A program made the translations under genes and the position numbers. Positions 17,003 through 25,620 of a DNA stretch of 64,000 bases are shown piece by piece (within the stretch, counting starts at the first letter, position 1; each line of letters begins with the position of its first letter). This DNA is from Candidatus Peregrinibacteria bacterium (GTDB taxonomy: Bacteria > Patescibacteriota > Gracilibacteria > UBA1369 > 2-02-FULL-48-14): assembly GCA_018658105.1 (NCBI GenBank), contig JABHVW010000006.1, positions 94,244-158,243 of the forward strand, given 5' to 3'. The notes below the pieces were generated by a model. It was not told where the DNA came from and made no database searches. It worked only from the letters and a program-made list of their open reading frames with translations.

Positions 17003-18151
17003 ATGACTACAACTACAGTTGTAGATATGGACCAACTCCTTAAAGATTCACCAGATCTTATTTTACCGAAACCTGGTGAGCTTATTGATGGGAAAGTTCT
17101 ATCTATTGGAAAAGCTGCGATCATTATTGATCTTGGCGGGATTTTGACCGGTATTGTCGCTGGTCGAGAGATTAAAGATGCAATGAACACTGCAAATGAA
17201 TTAAATCCTGGTGATGATGTTACAACTTGTGTTCTTGAGACAGAAAATGAAGATGGGCTTGTTGTTCTTTCTTTGAGACGTGCTAGTCAAGAAAAAACTT
17301 GGGATAGATTCCTTAAAGCTTACGAAAATGACACTTCTATTGAAGTTGTGCCAAAAGAAGCTAACAAAGGTGGACTTCTACTCGACTTGGATGGGATTAA
17401 AGGATTTATTCCTGTTTCACAGCTTGCTCCACTAAATTACCCTCGTGTAAATGGTGCTGACACAGCTAAAATTCTTTCTCGTCTGCAACTTTTGATTGGA
17501 AAGAAGTTCAATGTGAAAATTTTGAATATTGATAAAGAAAATGGAAAGCTGATTCTTTCTGAAAAAGCTTCATATGCTGAAGAAAGATATAAATCTCTTT
17601 CTCTACTTAAGATTGGTGATACTGTTGATGCTGAGATTAGTGGAATTGTTAAATTTGGTATTTTTGCTGCCTTTAAAGGTCTTGAAGGACTTGTTCATAT
17701 TTCTGAAATTGCTTGGGGACACGTTGGAAATGCTCGTGACTTTGGTAAGAGAGGAGATAGCATCAAGGTTAAAATTATTGGAATTGACGGTGATAAGATT
17801 TCACTATCAATGAAGCAATTAACAGATGATCCTTGGAAAGATATTCAAAAGAAATATAAGATTAGCAAAACTGTTAAAACAAAGATTATTCGTTTGGCAC
17901 AGTTTGGAGCTTTCGTAGAGCTTGAAGGAGACATTAACGGTCTTATTCACAACTCAGAGATTCCAGGCGCACCAAATGACCCTGCTGATGTACTAGCGGT
18001 TGGTGAAGAGGTTAAAGCTCGTGTTATTGAAATCAATGAGAATGAGAAGCGAATTGGTCTTACTTTGATGCCAGAAGGCGAATCTCCATCTGAAAATGCT
18101 GCTATTGCAAAAGCTGCAGCAAAAGCAGATGAAGCAGCAAAAGCTGAATAA
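17003..18151 (+). CDS. rpsA: Ribosomal protein S1 (four S1 domains)
   Basis: RNA-binding protein of the 30S subunit that helps load mRNA. Four OB-fold S1 repeats at roughly 22-90, 105-180, 198-265 and 280-350, with signatures such as GIFAAFKGLEGLVHISEI and GAFVELEGDINGLIHNSEI. 382 aa, shorter than the six-domain E. coli protein but typical of Firmicutes and CPR. The C-terminus is Ala/Lys-rich. No Shine-Dalgarno motif precedes ATG, as elsewhere in the window. A strong terminator follows, so it is monocistronic or the end of a unit. Confidence 0.93.
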   Translation: MTTTTVVDMDQLLKDSPDLILPKPGELIDGKVLSIGKAAIIIDLGGILTGIVAGREIKDAMNTANELNPGDDVTTCVLETENEDGLVVLSLRRASQEKTWDRFLKAYENDTSIEVVPKEANKGGLLLDLDGIKGFIPVSQLAPLNYPRVNGADTAKILSRLQLLIGKKFNVKILNIDKENGKLILSEKASYAEERYKSLSLLKIGDTVDAEISGIVKFGIFAAFKGLEGLVHISEIAWGHVGNARDFGKRGDSIKVKIIGIDGDKISLSMKQLTDDPWKDIQKKYKISKTVKTKIIRLAQFGAFVELEGDINGLIHNSEIPGAPNDPADVLAVGEEVKARVIEINENEKRIGLTLMPEGESPSENAAIAKAAAKADEAAKAE

Positions 18152-18172
18152 GACTAGCTGTAATATAATAAA

Positions 18173-18198
18173 AGACCTCGCGTATGCGAGGTCTTTTT
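18173..18198 (+). terminator. Strong intrinsic terminator of rpsA
   Basis: AGACCTCGC-GTAT-GCGAGGTCT, a perfect 9-bp stem followed by a T run, 22 bases after the S1 stop. Confidence 0.95.
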
Positions 18199-18226
18199 GT
18201 TAATCTTTTTTCAATAGTGCTTGAGA

Positions 18227-18293
18227 CTGAATTGCCGGAAAGGGGCAAATCCACGTATGGCAATGTAAGAAATTTCACTTCCCGACAATTCGG
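18227..18293 (+). repeat. Long imperfect hairpin between rpsA and rmuC
   Basis: CTGAATTGCCGG (18227-18238) pairs with CCGACAATTCGG (18282-18293), 12 positions with one mismatch and one G-U, enclosing about 43 bases with a small CCA-CGTA-TGG hairpin. It lies after the rpsA terminator and about 60 bases before rmuC, so it could be part of the rmuC leader or a small RNA. No ORF. TATAAT boxes at 18321 and 18327 are likely rmuC -10 candidates. Confidence 0.4.
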
Positions 18294-18354
18294 TTCCAAA
18301 CATCTATTTTTCAAAGATCATATAATTATAATACAAAACCCTTAACTTGTCAAG

Positions 18355-19458
18355 ATGCAAAATGCCTTTTTTTCGCTTAGCTTAGCCATTGTAGTTTTTA
18401 TAGCCCTCGCCTTTTACATCAACAAGAAATTTGCTGAATTGCAAAAACCTCAAAATGATGATGCTCAAAAGCTAATGCTCGATTTGATTACGGGTTTGAG
18501 GCGTGATGTGCAAGATGGTCAAGGAGCAAGCCGAAAAGAGATGGACAGCAAGCTTTTAGGTATACAAAAAATGCTTTCAGAGCAGCAGAATGCAAGTACT
18601 CAAATGATGCAGAAGCAGTTTAAACAGAGTTCTGAGGTGATCAAAGAGGTTACAAAAAACCTGACACATTTGAAAGAAACTAACAAAAGGGTTGTTGATT
18701 TTGCTGGGCAAATGCAAAGCTTAGAAAATATATTGAAAAACCCTAAGCAACGTGGGATTTTGGGTGAATATGCGCTTGAAGCTCTACTTTCTAACCATTT
18801 ACATGGGAATTATGAAATGCAATATAAGATGGCGAACGGTGAAATAGTTGATGCAGCGATATTCTTCAACAATTTGATTATTCCGATTGATTCTAAGTTC
18901 TCTCTGGAGAAATATAATACGATGATGGAAGAAAATGATAAAATCCGTCGTGCACAAATTGAAAAAGAATTTAAGGCAGATGTTAAGAAGAGAATCGATG
19001 AAACGTCGAAATATATTCGCCCATCTGAGGGCACTACTGAATTTGCATTTATGTTTATTCCGGCGGAAGGCGTTTATTACAACCTGACAATTTATAGCGT
19101 TGGTGGAGCTAACGTAAATACTCGTAATTTGATTGAATATGCTTTTGAAAAACGTGTTGTTATAGTCTCCCCTAGCAGCTTTTTTGCTTATTTACAGACT
19201 GTTTTACAAGGAATGAAGGCTTTGAAAATGGGTGATAATTTGACTCAAACTTTGAAAGGTATTGAGGTTTTGGGTAAACATGTGAATGCTTATGAGGAAT
19301 ATATGAAAAAACTGGGTAAACATTTGGGCACGACAGTGAGCACTTACAACCATGCATCGCGTGAATTCAAGAAAATTGACAAAGATGTTTACAAGCTGAC
19401 AGAGGGTGCAACTGGCGGGAATATTGAGGTTGAAGTTTTGGAGAAGCCTGTGGAGTAG
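18355..19458 (+). CDS. rmuC: RmuC-family DNA recombination limiting protein
   Basis: N-terminal membrane anchor (FFSLSLAIVVFIALAFYI), a coiled coil (about 25-120), then the RmuC nuclease-like core with RGILGEYALEALLS (about 135-148), IPIDSKFSLEKY (about 176-187, the PDxxK-like acid and Lys) and FMFIPAEGVY (about 225). RmuC proteins limit inversions at short repeats. 367 aa is usual. The gene stands alone between rpsA and infB on the same strand. Confidence 0.88.
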   Translation: MQNAFFSLSLAIVVFIALAFYINKKFAELQKPQNDDAQKLMLDLITGLRRDVQDGQGASRKEMDSKLLGIQKMLSEQQNASTQMMQKQFKQSSEVIKEVTKNLTHLKETNKRVVDFAGQMQSLENILKNPKQRGILGEYALEALLSNHLHGNYEMQYKMANGEIVDAAIFFNNLIIPIDSKFSLEKYNTMMEENDKIRRAQIEKEFKADVKKRIDETSKYIRPSEGTTEFAFMFIPAEGVYYNLTIYSVGGANVNTRNLIEYAFEKRVVIVSPSSFFAYLQTVLQGMKALKMGDNLTQTLKGIEVLGKHVNAYEEYMKKLGKHLGTTVSTYNHASREFKKIDKDVYKLTEGATGGNIEVEVLEKPVE

Positions 19459-19523
19459 ACTTTACTTCTAATCTGTTTTCCCCTAGGATGTGGTGGCTTT
19501 TTTAAGCTTAAAATAGATCATCA

Positions 19524-21587
19524 ATGGCAATTGCACTCGAAGAGTTGGCGTCCAAACTTGGTTTCACCGAAAGTGAGATGCGTAAACACGTACTCGAGCT
19601 TGGTTTTGATGCTGATGATAGTATTGAAGATGACGTTGCAGAGCTGATTTTAGACGAATTTGCAGGTAAAACAGACAAAAGTGCTGCAGATGTTTATGGA
19701 GATCTTGTTCATGAAGAACTTGAGCGAGAAATTGTTCGTACTCAAAGAAAGAAAATGGCTGGTAAAACTACTACGAAAAAGGCTTACAAGCCTGAAGTTA
19801 ATTTAGTTGTTAAAAAAGGTGATTCAGTTGAGATTCCTGAGCAAATTTCAGTTAAGGAATTAGCAGAAAAAACTGGTTCAAGTGCTGCGGTTTTAATTGG
19901 AGGTCTTATGAAAAATGGGATTTTAGCAAATATCAATCAAATAATTGATTTTGATACTGCTGCAATTATTACTGATGGCCTTGGATTTACTATTAAAAAG
20001 AAACGTGTTGAAGCTAGTGCTGAGGATTTATTCCATGGAAACTTAGAAAAATTATTGGCAGAAGATGATCCTTCTGACTTAGTAGATAGAGCACCTGTTG
20101 TTTGTGTAATGGGTCACGTTGATCATGGTAAAACTAGTCTTTTGGATGTGATCCGTGAGGCAAATGTAGTAGATGATGAATCTGGTGGAATTACTCAGCA
20201 TATTGGGTCATATCAGGTGGAAAGGAAGGGTAGAAAAATTACTTTCTTAGATACTCCTGGTCATGAGGCCTTTACTGCTATGAGGGCACGTGGTGCGCGT
20301 GCGACTGATGTTGCGATTTTGGTTGTAGCTGCAGATGATGGAGTTATGCCACAAACGAAAGAGGCGATTAATCATGCTAAAGAAGCTGGTGTGCCGATTG
20401 TGGTTGCGATCAATAAAATGGATAAACCTGGAGCTAATCCAGATAGAGTGAAAGCTGAACTGGCTGAGCATGGCGTTCAATCTGAAGATTGGGGTGGCGA
20501 TGCAATTATGGTTCCTGTATCTGCTCTGAAAAAAGAAGGTATTGATGAACTACTTGAGAGTGTGCTTCTTGTGGCTGATGTCCTTGAGCTGAAGGCTAAT
20601 CCAAATAGGCCTGCAGTTGGAACGGTTGTGGAATCTCATTTGGATACTAATTTAGGGCCTGTTGCTACAATTCTTGTGAATACGGGTACGCTTAAGGTTA
20701 TGGATAGCTTTATTATTGGTAAAGCTTTTGGTCGTTTGAAGTTAATGCAAGATCATAAAGGGACTAGGTTAAGAAAGTTGCTTCCTTCTGATACGGCTCA
20801 AATTGTTGGTTTGAGCGAGGTTGTCGAAAGTGGGCAAATTTTACAGGTTGTGAAAGATGAAAGAACGGCGAGACAGCAAGCGACTCAAGTTGGAGGATTG
20901 ATCCAAGAGGAGCTGATTAAGGCTGGAATGGGTATGCAAGAAATTTTGCAGAGAATTAAAGAAGGATCTTTGAAGCTTTTGAAGATTGTACTTAAAGCTG
21001 ATACTCAAGGTTCACTTGAGGCGATTAAGCAATCTTTGGCTAAGGTGAAATCTGATGATGTTGCGATTAAAGTTATTCATAGTGGCGTTGGTTCGATTTC
21101 TGAATCAGACGTAATGATGGCTGCGGCAAGCCCAGGAACCTTGGTGCTTGGTTTTCATACTAAGGCTAATGTGCACGTAAGGAAGCTTGCTGAAAAAACT
21201 GGTATTGAAGTGGTGACTTATGAAGTGATTTACAAATTAGTTGAAGATTTGACTAAGATTTTGAGCGGTATGCTTGAAGATGAGATTTTGGATATTGAGC
21301 TAGGAAAATACAATGTGATGCAAATATTCTGGACTGGTAAAGGCGAGTTTGTTGTTGGAGGTAAAATCACTGAAGGTGTAATGCAAAAGGGCGCGAAATT
21401 ACGCGTAATGAGAGATGACGAAGAGGTTGGAGTTGGTGAAGTTGCAGGTTTGAAACTTGTAAATGAAGATATTGATGAACTTGAGAAAGGGCAAGAATGT
21501 GGGGTTAGATATAAAGGAAAAGTTAAGCTACAGGAAGGTGATATTCTTGAGGCTTGGAAGCAAGAAAAACGTATGAAAACTTTGTAA
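19524..21587 (+). CDS. infB: Translation initiation factor IF-2
   Basis: GTPase that brings initiator tRNA to the 30S subunit. Short N-terminal region with an IF2_N module (about 105-155), then the G domain: G1 GHVDHGKTSL (about 200), G2 GITQHIGSY, G3 DTPGHEAFT, G4 NKMDKPG, G5 SALKKEG, followed by domains II-IV. 687 aa, compact compared with 890 in E. coli. TAAAAT (19509-19514) lies 9 bases before ATG, so the leader is very short; there is no Shine-Dalgarno motif. The stop is one base before the dTDP-glucose dehydratase start, so cotranscription is likely. Confidence 0.95.
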   Translation: MAIALEELASKLGFTESEMRKHVLELGFDADDSIEDDVAELILDEFAGKTDKSAADVYGDLVHEELEREIVRTQRKKMAGKTTTKKAYKPEVNLVVKKGDSVEIPEQISVKELAEKTGSSAAVLIGGLMKNGILANINQIIDFDTAAIITDGLGFTIKKKRVEASAEDLFHGNLEKLLAEDDPSDLVDRAPVVCVMGHVDHGKTSLLDVIREANVVDDESGGITQHIGSYQVERKGRKITFLDTPGHEAFTAMRARGARATDVAILVVAADDGVMPQTKEAINHAKEAGVPIVVAINKMDKPGANPDRVKAELAEHGVQSEDWGGDAIMVPVSALKKEGIDELLESVLLVADVLELKANPNRPAVGTVVESHLDTNLGPVATILVNTGTLKVMDSFIIGKAFGRLKLMQDHKGTRLRKLLPSDTAQIVGLSEVVESGQILQVVKDERTARQQATQVGGLIQEELIKAGMGMQEILQRIKEGSLKLLKIVLKADTQGSLEAIKQSLAKVKSDDVAIKVIHSGVGSISESDVMMAAASPGTLVLGFHTKANVHVRKLAEKTGIEVVTYEVIYKLVEDLTKILSGMLEDEILDIELGKYNVMQIFWTGKGEFVVGGKITEGVMQKGAKLRVMRDDEEVGVGEVAGLKLVNEDIDELEKGQECGVRYKGKVKLQEGDILEAWKQEKRMKTL

Positions 21588-21588
21588 T

Positions 21589-22623
21589 ATGAAAGTATTA
21601 ATCACAGGTGGTGCCGGTTTCATTGGAGCGAATTATGTTTATACACATCTTGAGGCTAAGCCACAGGATGAAATTTTTGTAATTGATGCCCTCACCTATT
21701 CTGGTGACAGATCAAGGCTTAAAGAGGCTGAAGAAAATGGCGTGCAATTTATTGAGGGAAGAATTGAAGATAAAGATCTAGTTTTTTCATTATTTGAAAA
21801 GTATAAATTTGATATTGTTGTTAATTTTGCGGCTGAAACTCATGTTGATCGCAGTATAAAAGATGCGACTCCTTTTGTTTTAAGCAATGTGCAAGGCACT
21901 CAGGTTTTGCTGGATGCTTGTAAAAAATATGGAATCACTAGATATCATCAGATTTCAACAGATGAAGTTTATGGCGATACGCCTTTTGATTCAGAAATTT
22001 TGTTCAGTGAAGAGGATCAATTAAGCCCGAACAACCCCTACTCTGCGACGAAGGCCGCTTCTGATTTGCTTTGCCTTTCCTACTATAAAACATTTGGAAT
22101 TCCAGTAACAATTAGTAGATGCAGCAATAATTATGGCCCATTTCAGAGCACTGAGAATTTCATACCTTTGTTTATTACCAAGGCTAATAATGACGAAAAA
22201 ATGCCTCTTTATGGACGCGGCGAAAATGTGAGAGATTGGCTTTATGTAAGGGATCATGGCGATGCAATTTTGGCGATTTTGGATCGTGGAAGCGTCGGTG
22301 AAATCTATAATATTGGAGGGAATAACGAATGGCAGAACATTGATGTGACGAAATTGATCCTGAAAGATTTGAATAAAGATTTTGATTTAATTGAATTTGT
22401 GGAAGATAGGCCTGGTCATGACCGCAGATATGGAGTAAATTCCAGTAAAATCCAAAAAGAACTAGGCTGGAAGCCTAAAACATCCTTTGAAGAAGGGATG
22501 CAAGAAACTATTAATTGGTATACACTCAACTCATATGAAAGGAATTATTCTTGCTGGAGGGATGGGCTCACGCCTAGCACCTCTAACAAAAGTCACCAAC
22601 AAACATCTTCTTCCGATTTATAA
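21589..22623 (+). CDS. rfbB: dTDP-glucose 4,6-dehydratase
   Basis: Makes dTDP-4-keto-6-deoxyglucose for deoxysugars of surface glycans. Rossmann GGAGFIGANYV (about 7-17), catalytic STDEVYGD (about 124-131) and YSATKAASD (about 152-160, YxxxK), and the dTDP-sugar loop RCSNNYGPFQ. The conserved core ends near INWYT (about 313); about 31 further residues run in a different frame across the start of rfbA, giving an 89-base overlap. That tail (SYERNYSCWRDG...) has no expected counterpart in the family and probably reflects loss of the original stop. Confidence 0.92.
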   Translation: MKVLITGGAGFIGANYVYTHLEAKPQDEIFVIDALTYSGDRSRLKEAEENGVQFIEGRIEDKDLVFSLFEKYKFDIVVNFAAETHVDRSIKDATPFVLSNVQGTQVLLDACKKYGITRYHQISTDEVYGDTPFDSEILFSEEDQLSPNNPYSATKAASDLLCLSYYKTFGIPVTISRCSNNYGPFQSTENFIPLFITKANNDEKMPLYGRGENVRDWLYVRDHGDAILAILDRGSVGEIYNIGGNNEWQNIDVTKLILKDLNKDFDLIEFVEDRPGHDRRYGVNSSKIQKELGWKPKTSFEEGMQETINWYTLNSYERNYSCWRDGLTPSTSNKSHQQTSSSDL

Positions 22624-23329
22624 TCGGCCGATGATTTATTACCCTATTATGAAGCTCATTGAGCTTGGGGTCGATCATATTCTTTTAGTCTCTGGAAAGG
22701 GCCATGCAGGTCATTTTTTAGAGCTTTTGGGCGGTGGAAGTGAATTTGGAGTTAACTTTAGTTATGAAGTTCAGGAAGAGGCTGGTGGAATTGCTCAGGC
22801 TTTGGCTTTGGCCGAAGACTTTGTTCGTGATGAAAAATTTGTTGTAATGTTAGGTGATAATATTTATGAAGACAATTTATTGCCTGCAGTAAAGGAATTT
22901 ATACAAAGTGACAATAAAGCGCATGTATTTCTGAAAGAGGTTGAAAATCCAAGCAGTTATGGAGTTGCCCGTTTTGAAGATGATAATATTGTGGAAATTA
23001 TTGAAAAACCAGTTAATCCACCGAGTAATTATGCTGTGACTGGATGTTACCTATTTACTCCGGATGTGTTTGATGTGATTCGTACGCTTAAACCTTCTGA
23101 TAGAGGTGAACTGGAGATATCACATGTTAATGATAAATATGTGAAAGATTCTGCTATGGGATGCACGAAATTAAGTGGTTATTGGGGTGATTGCGGTGAA
23201 TCGATTGATAAGAATATGGAGGTTTCTACTTATGTTCAAAAGCATGCACATGTTTGGAATTCTGAGCAGGAAAAAGGAACTCTTAATGAAGTTCAAGAGC
23301 AGCCGATAGAAAGTCGTGATTTTGCATAA
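22535..23329 (+). CDS. rfbA: Glucose-1-phosphate thymidylyltransferase
   Basis: Activates glucose-1-phosphate to dTDP-glucose, the substrate of the preceding gene. From ATG 22535 it has 264 aa and starts with the nucleotide-binding signature GIILAGGMGSRLAPLT; other motifs are LLPIYNRPMIYYP, VVMLGDNIYED and EKPVNPPSNYAV. It is slightly shorter than the usual 290 aa, with a low-complexity tail. The start lies inside rfbB, so the two are translationally coupled. rfbC and rfbD are not present here. The 3' end overlaps the convergent CsaB-like gene by 47 bases. Confidence 0.92.
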   Translation: MKGIILAGGMGSRLAPLTKVTNKHLLPIYNRPMIYYPIMKLIELGVDHILLVSGKGHAGHFLELLGGGSEFGVNFSYEVQEEAGGIAQALALAEDFVRDEKFVVMLGDNIYEDNLLPAVKEFIQSDNKAHVFLKEVENPSSYGVARFEDDNIVEIIEKPVNPPSNYAVTGCYLFTPDVFDVIRTLKPSDRGELEISHVNDKYVKDSAMGCTKLSGYWGDCGESIDKNMEVSTYVQKHAHVWNSEQEKGTLNEVQEQPIESRDFA

Positions 23330-24350
23330 GAGGATGCTCTAGATTGAAACGGATTGCAGATGCTTTTTTTGTTTTTTCTAAAGATTTTCTGAGTTTTTGA
23401 GAGCTGAGTTTTTTAGGATTCAAAACCTGAATATCGGCTTTGGTTTCTAAATTTTTAAAAAAGCCTTCTACTTTGCTACTGTATGAAAGAGTTAACAGTG
23501 GTATTCCGGCGCATAAAGCGAAAATATTTGCGTGTAAGCGCATGCAAACTGCCATTTCTGACTGGCTGAAGTCTTGGTATGCGGCAAGAGCTGAAGCTTC
23601 GGTTAATACCGTCCAGCCTTCTTTTGCGAAAGCATCTAATTCGCGTTGATTATTTAGATCCATTGCTAGTAAAACGGGTTTGAGCCGTTTCTTTTTTGCG
23701 AATCTTTTTACTTCCTTAAGAATTGGCCCCCATTTTTCTGCAGTAAAGCCTCCCCATTCTCTGAGTGAAACTGTGATCTGTTTTTTCCGCTTTAGCGCTT
23801 TTTGCTCTTTTAGCCATGAAAATGCTGGATCAGTTCCGATTGTAATATTTTTAATGCCCAATTTTTCTAAGAATTTTGCTGAGAATTCATCTCGTACGTG
23901 AATTGCATCTGCATTTCTGAAAGTTTTCTTTGCAAGAAAGCGGCTTATTGGTGATTTTAAAGGCCCAACACTTTGGCCATAACAGATGTAGGGTGTGTTC
24001 ATTTTTTTGCATGCTCTGGCTTGGGCTGCCCATATTAGTGGTGCTTTAAGTGACTCTGAGTCTACAAAAAGCCCGCCGCCGCCTAAAATAACTAAATCGG
24101 CAGCCTTAATTGCTTTATATGCCTTTTTTTTCTTTGAAGATAGAAAACTACGAATTCCTGCTGGTGCAAATGGTACTTTTTTCAGGTCTGTGTAAATTTC
24201 TGGGCTTGTGTCTGCCCCACCATGCATAATGCTGATTTTGCCTTTGTATTCAATTTGTTTTAGGTCGGTCAAAATTCCAGCAAGAATCGAGTCATCGCCA
24301 AGATTACCCGCTCCATAGTTCCCGATAATAAGGATTTTTTTTACTGCCAT
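23283..24350 (-). CDS. csaB: Polysaccharide pyruvyl transferase (CsaB-like)
   Basis: CsaB-type enzymes add ketal pyruvate to cell-wall polysaccharide, the ligand of SLH-domain S-layer proteins. Motifs: IIGNYGAGNLGDDSIL (about 8-23), LVILGGGGLFVDSES (about 90), VHVRDEFSAKFLEKLG (about 150) and CMRLHANIFALCAGIP (about 285). 355 aa matches the family. No SLH protein is in the window. It lies 10 bases downstream of the RNase HII gene on the same strand and is probably in one unit with it. Confidence 0.82.
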   Translation of the reverse strand: MAVKKILIIGNYGAGNLGDDSILAGILTDLKQIEYKGKISIMHGGADTSPEIYTDLKKVPFAPAGIRSFLSSKKKKAYKAIKAADLVILGGGGLFVDSESLKAPLIWAAQARACKKMNTPYICYGQSVGPLKSPISRFLAKKTFRNADAIHVRDEFSAKFLEKLGIKNITIGTDPAFSWLKEQKALKRKKQITVSLREWGGFTAEKWGPILKEVKRFAKKKRLKPVLLAMDLNNQRELDAFAKEGWTVLTEASALAAYQDFSQSEMAVCMRLHANIFALCAGIPLLTLSYSSKVEGFFKNLETKADIQVLNPKKLSSQKLRKSLEKTKKASAIRFNLEHPLMQNHDFLSAALELH

Positions 24351-24360
24351 CCCTATTATT

Positions 24361-24951
24361 TTACTGATTTATATGAACTTTAACAGGTGAATATGAAAGT
24401 CGGTGAATCTTTGAGGGGCCCTGCAATTTAAGGGCTTGTTGATGCCTTTTTGTGCCGTAGCCTTTGTGTGACTCGAAAGCATATCCTGGATATTTATTAG
24501 AATTTTCTTTCATTAATCGGTCGCGTGCAACTTTTGCCAAAACTGACGCGGCTGCAATACAACGATATTTTTGATCACCTTTGATTACTGAATCGTATGT
24601 GAATGGGAAAATAAATTTATCCCTTCCGTCCACCAAAAGATGTTCTGGTTTTTGCTTTAATTGTTCCAATGCTCGAATAAATGCAATTTCTGTTGCCTTT
24701 ATTAAGCCAAGAGAATCAACTTCGGCTGCAGATGCAAAACCTATTCCGTAATCTGCAATTTTAATGATTTTCTCAAACAACTCTTCCCTTTTTTTCTCTG
24801 AAAGTAATTTTGAATCAGTTAGGCCAGATAATTTGCAGGCTTTTGGCAAAATGACTGCTCCCGCTGAAACTGGGCCAGCCCAAGAACCCCTGCCCGCTTC
24901 ATCTAGGCCTGCGATAATTAGATTTGATGAAAAAGTCTGTGGTCGATTCAT
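24361..24951 (-). CDS. rnhB: Ribonuclease HII
   Basis: Cleaves the RNA strand of RNA-DNA hybrids and removes misincorporated ribonucleotides. Signature GLDEAGRGSWAGPV (about 16-29) with catalytic DE, then DSKLLSEKKRE, LLVDGRD (about 105) and SVLAKVARDRLM (about 136-147). Starting at ATG 24951 (MNRPQTF) gives 196 aa; an upstream TTG at 24957 is rejected because the extended -10 box puts the transcript start on this ATG. The mRNA is leaderless although the gene follows L19 on the same strand. Confidence 0.93.
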   Translation of the reverse strand: MNRPQTFSSNLIIAGLDEAGRGSWAGPVSAGAVILPKACKLSGLTDSKLLSEKKREELFEKIIKIADYGIGFASAAEVDSLGLIKATEIAFIRALEQLKQKPEHLLVDGRDKFIFPFTYDSVIKGDQKYRCIAAASVLAKVARDRLMKENSNKYPGYAFESHKGYGTKRHQQALKLQGPSKIHRLSYSPVKVHINQ

Positions 24952-24966
24952 GACCAAATTGTAACA
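24952..24966 (-). promoter_or_regulatory. Leaderless extended -10 promoter of rnhB
   Basis: TGtTACAAT on the minus strand (-10 at 24958-24963), six bases, then ATG at 24951. No good -35. It lies between the L19 stop and rnhB. Confidence 0.7.
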
Positions 24967-24969
24967 TGA

Positions 24970-25554
24970 TTATTCAGCCTTTTCCTCTTCTTTTGGCTCT
25001 TCTGCAGGAGCTTCTTCTTTTGTTTCTTCTTTAGCTTCTGGTGCTTCTTCTGAAGTAGCCTCAGGAGCAGCTGGTTCAGCTGGTGCTTCAGTAACTTCTG
25101 GAGTTTCTGGTTCTGTAGGTGTTTCAACAACTTCTGCTTCAGCAGCGGCTGGCTCTTCTGTTACTTCAGGAGTAGGCAAGCTACCCATCATTTTAATTTC
25201 GCCAACAGGAACATCACGTAATCTAGCTGATTTACCAGTTCGTTCACGCATAAAGTATAGTTTTGAACGTCTTACTTTACCTGCCTTTACTACCTCGATC
25301 TTTTCAAGACTAGGCGCAAAAAGTGGGAATGTCTTTTCAACTCCGATACCGTCAACAATACGTCTAACTGTAAAAGTTCTGTTTACCCCTGTGCCTGAGC
25401 TCAGTTTGATAAGCAGTCCTTCAAAGATTTGAGTACGCTCTTTTGCCCCTTCAGTAATGCGTTGGTGTACACGAACTGTGTAACCAGGCTTTAAAACTGG
25501 GACTTGCCTCTGGATAGAGGAACTTGCTACGTGATCTAGAATTGCTTGGGACAT
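24970..25554 (-). CDS. rplS: Ribosomal protein L19 with long acidic C-terminal extension
   Basis: The 50S protein at the subunit interface. Residues 1-115 are ordinary L19: PGYTVRVHQRITEGAKERTQ, VNRTFTVRRIVDGIGVEKTFP, VRRSKLYFMRERTGKSARL. Residues about 125-194 form a tail almost entirely of Glu, Ala, Pro and Thr, absent from usual L19 (about 115 aa), probably disordered and negatively charged. A TTGCAA-17-TATAGT promoter drives it with an 18-base leader lacking a Shine-Dalgarno motif. Confidence 0.93.
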   Translation of the reverse strand: MSQAILDHVASSSIQRQVPVLKPGYTVRVHQRITEGAKERTQIFEGLLIKLSSGTGVNRTFTVRRIVDGIGVEKTFPLFAPSLEKIEVVKAGKVRRSKLYFMRERTGKSARLRDVPVGEIKMMGSLPTPEVTEEPAAAEAEVVETPTEPETPEVTEAPAEPAAPEATSEEAPEAKEETKEEAPAEEPKEEEKAE

Positions 25555-25576
25555 TTTTCTTTATTTAAGCGCAGAC

Positions 25577-25605
25577 ACTATAGGGATGAGTACCTGTTTT
25601 TGCAA
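25577..25605 (-). promoter_or_regulatory. Promoter of rplS
   Basis: Minus strand TTGCAA (25600-25605), 17 bases, TATAGT (25577-25582); predicted +1 about 25570. The same TTGCAA -35 type drives the trigger factor and giant-protein genes. Confidence 0.8.
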
Positions 25606-25620
25606 GGGGTTTTTCTGATA

